Shown here piece after piece: positions 17,091 through 20,967 of a stretch of DNA of 20,967 nucleotides; within the stretch, counting starts at the first letter, position 1, and each line of letters opens with the position of its first letter. The translations under genes and the position numbers were made by a program. This stretch comes from Rhizophagus sp. LPA8_4_AMF (taxonomy: Eukaryota > Glomeromycota > Glomeromycetes > Glomerales > Glomeraceae), in the NCBI GenBank assembly GCA_021464525.1, contig JADRCO010001246.1, positions 1 to 20,967 of the forward strand, written 5' to 3'. Under the pieces are notes generated by a model that saw only the letters and a list, made by a program, of their open reading frames with translations, searched no databases and was not told the origin of the DNA.

Positions 17091-17296
17091 GTATATATAC
17101 TTTCTGAAATATGAATACATAATGACTAATAAAATAGACTCGATGGCTTTTGTTATGATGTATGATATGACTTCAAAAAATTATCATCAGTAAAAAATGA
17201 AAATTTGAAAATTTAATTTCTCATGAGTAATTATCAAGTATTTATTAAAAAAGGAAAATTACTATTACGCAATTTTTTTGGTCATACGGTTAACCG
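17091..17296 (-). promoter_or_regulatory. Upstream regulatory block shared with the CRN genes
   Basis: TATA-like GTATATATAC (17091-17100, 53 bases before the ATG) is followed in plus-strand order by TTTCTGAAATATGAATACAT, AATGACTAATAAAAT, AGACTCGATGGC, TTATGATGTATGATATGACTT, TTATCATCAGTAAAAAATG and TACGCAATTTTTTTGGTCATA. The order and wording match the CRN A and B promoters, although the coding region is unrelated. Confidence 0.6.
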
Positions 17297-19238
17297 TATT
17301 TGACTAATGTGGTTTTTTTTGCAAAACAGTAACTCTTTTTTTTATTGGTAAATGCATACTTTAATATTACTTTATGTAAAAGATCAAATTTTCAGTTTGT
17401 ATTCAAAGTTAAGTAAAATCATGTGACTTTTGCAGATATCGACTGCATATATCAATAAATTATTTTGGAATAAAAATTTCAGATTAAGATAACTATTTTT
17501 TAAAAACAAACAATAATCACAGGACTAATCACTCTTGGCTAAGACTTCATGACCTTGTCCGTTAACATTCTTGGTCTCATGATAGATATAGTTGCTTGTA
17601 ATATTTAGTTCGACTAGAAGAATTTTATAATATATTACCTGTTATTATGTTGTAGCGTTTGTATGTGATTCAATAATCTATAACTTTTATCTAGATAACA
17701 ACTAAGACTTACTCTATCTCTGTACAATTTTTTTAATATTTAGAGGTCTATTTGAAAATATTTTCACTTTTGTTAAATAAGCAACTGTGAGTAAAGTCAA
17801 GATCAAGAATCTATTTACAGTATGTATATGAAGTTAACAATAAAGCTAATGTTATTAATTGTTAAGATAAGGTAACTGTAATAATGAATATTAACAATGT
17901 TTCTGGGCACTGTGGACTTCCTGAGAGGTGATTTTTCCCAAGAAATATATCTCAGTTGCAGTGGATAAAAACAAGAAGCATGCAGTAGTTCGACCAAGAT
18001 GTTGGCAATGCAGAAAGAAACTAGAATGTTATCAAAGTTTTGACTGTGAAATAAATACACTCTTCTGTATGGAATAAACTGATTTGGGATACAGACATTG
18101 GCACAACAACTTCATTGTAGTTACTCATGATTATTAAATCAACTGAACGACTAGTTATTCCAAACATTAGAACATTAAACATAGCATGAAAGAGTGGAAG
18201 TGATAGGATTGAGTTCATTCTGCTATCAGATATAAATTATCAGATTTTAGTATTCAAAAACATATGCGTAGGATCCTTCTTGGATCAGATTATATAGATT
18301 ATTACTTCCTAATTTGTTCTGATGTGTAAAAGAGATTTTTGAGGTGGGCACAATGAAGTACAATTAATTTTCTGGAGAGATACTCTTTTGAAATCCTAGA
18401 AGAATATTTAGATGCTATACAGAGATAATATATGGTCTATTTGTTAATTGTTAGTCTGTTTATTAATTGTTAACAATAGGTTTGTATTTTTATGTTACTA
18501 ATTAATATCAAGTTATTTTTTTAACAACGTTACGAAATTATATATGACAATTGTTCTTATTACAATTACTCTTATAAGAATCTTCTGGGAGATAAATTGT
18601 TAGATTTTTACACCTCAATAGACAAAGTTACAGTATAGTCACATGGTACATCGTGTTTTAGTTCTCAATATAGACAGTTGCAAATGGCTCAAAGAGAACA
18701 TGCCTGTGAAACAAATGATCATGTAGTTATTTATCATGTAATATATTCAAGTATTACTTTCCAAGTGATTGTTCCATTCTTTAGATGTCAAACATTATAG
18801 AATTAACTAGTATAACTATTTTATTAGCTAAGATTATTACCGTTAAGGATCAAATTTTTTGATTAAAACAAAATGCTTGCTTGGCTCTTTGAAATGCCCT
18901 AAGGGTATTTCTCTCTCCAGAAATGTAATCAGACAATAAATGCAAACTCTTCTTTATCCTTTGAAAATTCCATCACAAATTATATTCTTTGTCAATAGAA
19001 TGCGCCACATAAAAATTTCAGTCAAAGACTGGGCTAGTGAAACTGAACAAAGCTCACGCCCAAAAATATTTTTGATATGGATTCTTTATTTGATGTTTTA
19101 GTGGACAATAATACTACTTGTAAGTAAAACAGTAGGTAATGAATGACAAGTCATCTTTTGTGTGCATTATAAACAAGTTAGATATTATACTAGCAACGCC
19201 TAGAGAATATAGGAAAGAGATAATATGAAAATTTGAAG
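17297..19238. other. Long gap with scattered coding-like fragments
   Basis: No complete gene could be supported. Three pieces look protein-like. Minus strand near 17590-17530: NYIYHETKNVNGQGHEVLAK then SD and TAG, behind a possible acceptor. Plus strand about 17930-18076: KKYISVAVDKNKKHAVVRPR, then CWQCRKKLECYQSFDC, a cysteine-rich stretch ending EINTLFCME and TAA. Minus strand near 18960-18870: HLLSDYISGERNTLRAFQ then RAKQAF. None belongs to a family I can name. The longest open frames (17815-18060 and 18021-18218, minus strand) are weak and overlap each other. Confidence 0.3.
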
Positions 19239-19246
19239 TATAAATA
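19239..19246 (+). promoter_or_regulatory. TATA box of the CRN gene at 19284
   Basis: TATAAATA lies 45 bases upstream of the ATG, with an A-rich start context (AGCAAAAATGTC). The promoter does not share the word order of the CRN A/B block. Confidence 0.45.
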
Positions 19247-19283
19247 TGAGAAGATTAGATCTAGGCATTAACTAATAGCAAAA

Positions 19284-20024
19284 ATGTCTGAGGCTACTCT
19301 TTTGTATTTTCTTCAAGGCGTAGGGGATCCATTTTATGTTACAGCTGACAAAACTGATACGATTGTTCTTCTTAAGAAAGTTATCCTGTTAGAAAAGGAA
19401 AGTTCATTCGTGATAAGATTGACGTTAACAAACTTAAAATATGGAAAGTATCTCTTCCACCTGACAATATTGCAGGATTCAAAAGGTTCCAGCAGAAGTA
19501 GTGAATCCTGTAAAATTAGGAGATGAGAAACTTGTCTCTGATATAGTTGAAAAAGTTATCAGAAAGGATAATATCCAAGTTTTTATGGCGAAGATGTGAA
19601 AAAAATACCTGCCTTAGAGGATGAGATAAAAGAGTTGAAGGCATTAATTCAAGTTCAAGCTCAAGTTCAAGACCAAACTCAAACTCAGATATGTGAAGGT
19701 ATTCAAAGATTGACTGACAGTTTTAAAAGTAAGTATGGCTACTTGTTCAGCATAAAATGATAATTCCATGCCTTGTTTCACAAGTCAAAATATGCTTTTT
19801 GCGTCCAGTTATAATAATTTACTATTTTTTAATGCAGGCCTAAATATGGGTGAAGAAAGCCAATTGGCTACAAATTGGTCAAACTTAAATACTATTGTAT
19901 TTTTTTTAACAAAATTAAAAAAATGTATGACGCTCATAAAGATGCCCTCGTAATGGAAAACTTGGCTGAAGAGGTTACTAATGAAAGTGAAGACAGAAGT
20001 ATTACTGCAGATACTATAATCTAA
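19284..20024 (+). pseudogene. Crinkler (CRN) gene of a second subtype, frameshifted
   Basis: The start reads MSEATLLYFLQGVGDPFYVT then ADKTDTIVLLKKVI, a CRN ubiquitin-like N-terminus. The rest follows in other frames: IDVNKLKIWKVSLPPDNIAG, then EVVNPVKLGDEKLVSDIVEK, then a Gln-rich coiled coil (ALEDEIKELKALIQVQAQVQ). A donor at 19729 (AAAA|GTAAGT) and acceptor at 19837 (AATGCAG) define a 109-base intron with matching phase. Exon 2 reads LNMGEESQLATNWSNLNTI, shifts in a T run, and ends KIKKMYDAHKDALVMENLAE and on to TAA at 20022-20024. Shifts lie near 19390-19410, 19495, 19582 and 19900; the last two are at T homopolymers and could be sequencing errors. The domain order matches the family: ubiquitin-like module, LWKVS-type landmark, coiled coil. 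No effector C-terminal domain follows. Confidence 0.85.
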
Positions 20025-20660
20025 CTTTTTAATCAGAAAATCAAACCTTCATCTTAGTCAAAATAAAAGGCAATGATTTATATATTATATATTAAAAAGA
20101 ATTGAAGCCTTAGGTAAAAATAGCTAGTTGTATTCCATCATTTAACGATGTTTACCCCATTTTTTTAATACAAATGAATGAAAAGATGTAGGCGTACTTT
20201 ATCAAGTATTTTGTGAGGTTATCTTTTTTCAACTTTTTATTTTATACAATGCGATCTTTTTATTACGTTAATATGGTTTATATGTTTTCTAGTATTAGAT
20301 TATAGTTAATCATAGTTAAAGGCGTATAAAAAATAGTAATCCATTGTTCTGTGAAAGCAAGCTCATTATGTACAACAGATTACTATAAATCTTGTCGTTT
20401 ATATTAGAACTAACATAATCAATAATACCTTACCACTGGTCCCAGAAACAACACACTCAGGTGCTTTGCACCAGCTCAAAGAGCCAGAATGAGATAAGAA
20501 ATACCCTATCTATGCCACTTCGTTGAAAACTATGTCCAAAAATTTAATCGATCATGATAATCATAATGAAATTATAGTCGTTGACAAAAATTCTTTGATT
20601 GCTATATATAAATTTTATCTTTTTTAAAAATTAGTTACATCAGTAATTTTTTTGAAGCAT
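20025..20660. other. AT-rich gap, 3' flank of the CRN gene
   Basis: No gene recognised. A short GC-richer patch at 20430-20520 includes a perfect hairpin GGTGC-ttt-GCACC (20460-20472); it does not fold into a tRNA that I can see. Confidence 0.4.
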
Positions 20661-20706
20661 GGATCCCTAAAGATTCCATAAATTGCTATGGAATCCTTAG
20701 AGATCC
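20661..20706. repeat. 46-bp near-perfect hairpin, copy 1
   Basis: GGATCCCTAAAGATTCCATA (20661-20680) pairs with TATGGAATCCTTAGAGATCC (20687-20706) at 18 of 20 positions around a six-base loop. More GGATTC/AATCC words follow to 20756, and a diverged copy of the hairpin lies at 20920-20954. Confidence 0.8.
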
Positions 20707-20756
20707 AGTATTTTATGGATTCTTTAAAAATCCTTTAACAAATCTTAAGGATATTT

Positions 20757-20910
20757 GGTTACACCACGATTTTCCAACGCACGATTTCCCAACAGGATAT
20801 TTGCCTGACAAGTTTGGCCAGAGTTATGCAGAGTTATGCACTAACACGTGAACAAATGGCCGGGATTAGGCTGTCGGGAAAATGTCCTGTCGGGAAGTTG
20901 TCTGACATTG
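20757..20910. mobile_element. MITE with multi-block inverted ends
   Basis: The left arm has CAACGCACGATTTCCCAACA then GGATATTTGCCTGACA (20775-20810). The right arm read on the other strand from 20910 has CAATGTCAGACAACTTCCCG then ACAGGACATTTTCCCGACAG. About four in five bases match, and both arms run on to a GGCC (20816-20819 and 20858-20861). GGATATTT occurs just outside (20749-20756 and 20911-20918), a possible 8-bp duplication if the element starts at GGTTACACC; a start at CAACG is the alternative. The centre has GAGTTATGCA twice in tandem (20821-20840). It interrupts the GGATTC-rich palindromic repeat. Confidence 0.7.
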
Positions 20911-20919
20911 GGATATTTT

Positions 20920-20954
20920 AGGATTCTATAAATTATAGGACTCTTAAGGATTCC
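20920..20954. repeat. GGATTC palindromic repeat, copy 2
   Basis: AGGATTCTATAAATTATAGG then ACTCTTAAGGATTCC aligns with 20671-20706 in direct orientation with a two-base gap. The pair suggests one repeat family on both sides of the MITE. Confidence 0.6.
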
Positions 20955-20967
20955 TAATAAAAAATCT

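Noticed and set aside
20430..20520. Possible tRNA or 5S-like patch with the GGTGC-ttt-GCACC hairpin
   Set aside because: No cloverleaf with T-loop GTTC and acceptor pairing could be drawn, and no internal promoter boxes are evident.
1..20967. CRISPR array, integron, phage or bacterial operon
   Set aside because: No regularly spaced identical short repeats with unique spacers and no polycistronic gene layout were seen; the tandem arrays have no spacers.

Overview
The window looks like a piece of a very AT-rich, intron-bearing fungal nuclear genome. The mix of decayed families best fits an arbuscular mycorrhizal fungus of the Rhizophagus/Glomeromycotina type: Crinkler (CRN) N-terminal modules, FAR1/MULE transposases, a PIF1-type helicase remnant and fragments of the large expanded protein-kinase families. 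I infer this from family recall; no search was run. There are no bacterial features, rRNAs or tRNAs that I can support. Short GT...AG introns (about 70-130 bases) break most genes, so single open frames understate the gene content.

Layout. 1-66: degenerate CCCTAA telomere-like repeats. 69-1250: fragments of a FAR1-domain protein and of a PIF1-like helicase, both on the minus strand and both broken. 1495-2585: two tandem arrays (61-65 bp and 105 bp units). 2762-3034: a small intact gene with an OB-fold-like pattern. 3247-3453: a 191-bp MITE with an 8-bp target duplication. 3595-5060: CRN copy A (four exons, frameshifted) with its promoter. 5513-5803: kinase-family N-terminal pseudogene. 6159-7446: a short hairpin MITE and a 1.2-kb segment bounded by inverted repeats. 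7447-10472: mostly featureless AT-rich DNA. 10473-10926: two small uncertain coding pieces. 11120-12615: CRN copy B, a paralogue of A whose four-exon frame stays open and whose intron 2 carries a 151-bp Mutator-type MITE absent from A. 12832-13340: protein-kinase pseudogene. 13679-15607: MULE transposase pseudogene. 16380-17038: an intact three-exon gene for a coiled-coil membrane protein with a mitochondrial-like N-terminus. 19284-20024: a third CRN of another subtype, with at least four frameshifts. 20661-20954: nested palindromic repeats and a MITE.

The genes do not form a pathway. The window reads as a repeat-rich, possibly subtelomeric, island where effector modules are duplicated, reshuffled and invaded by mobile elements. 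Two relationships stand out. CRN A and B are homologous through three exons and their promoter but diverge exactly at the last splice acceptor, as expected if the N-terminal module is exchanged between different 3' ends. The coiled-coil gene at 16380-17038 shares the same upstream regulatory block as the two CRN genes although its protein is unrelated. I did not find evidence strong enough to claim a wholly new system; these two observations are the best leads.
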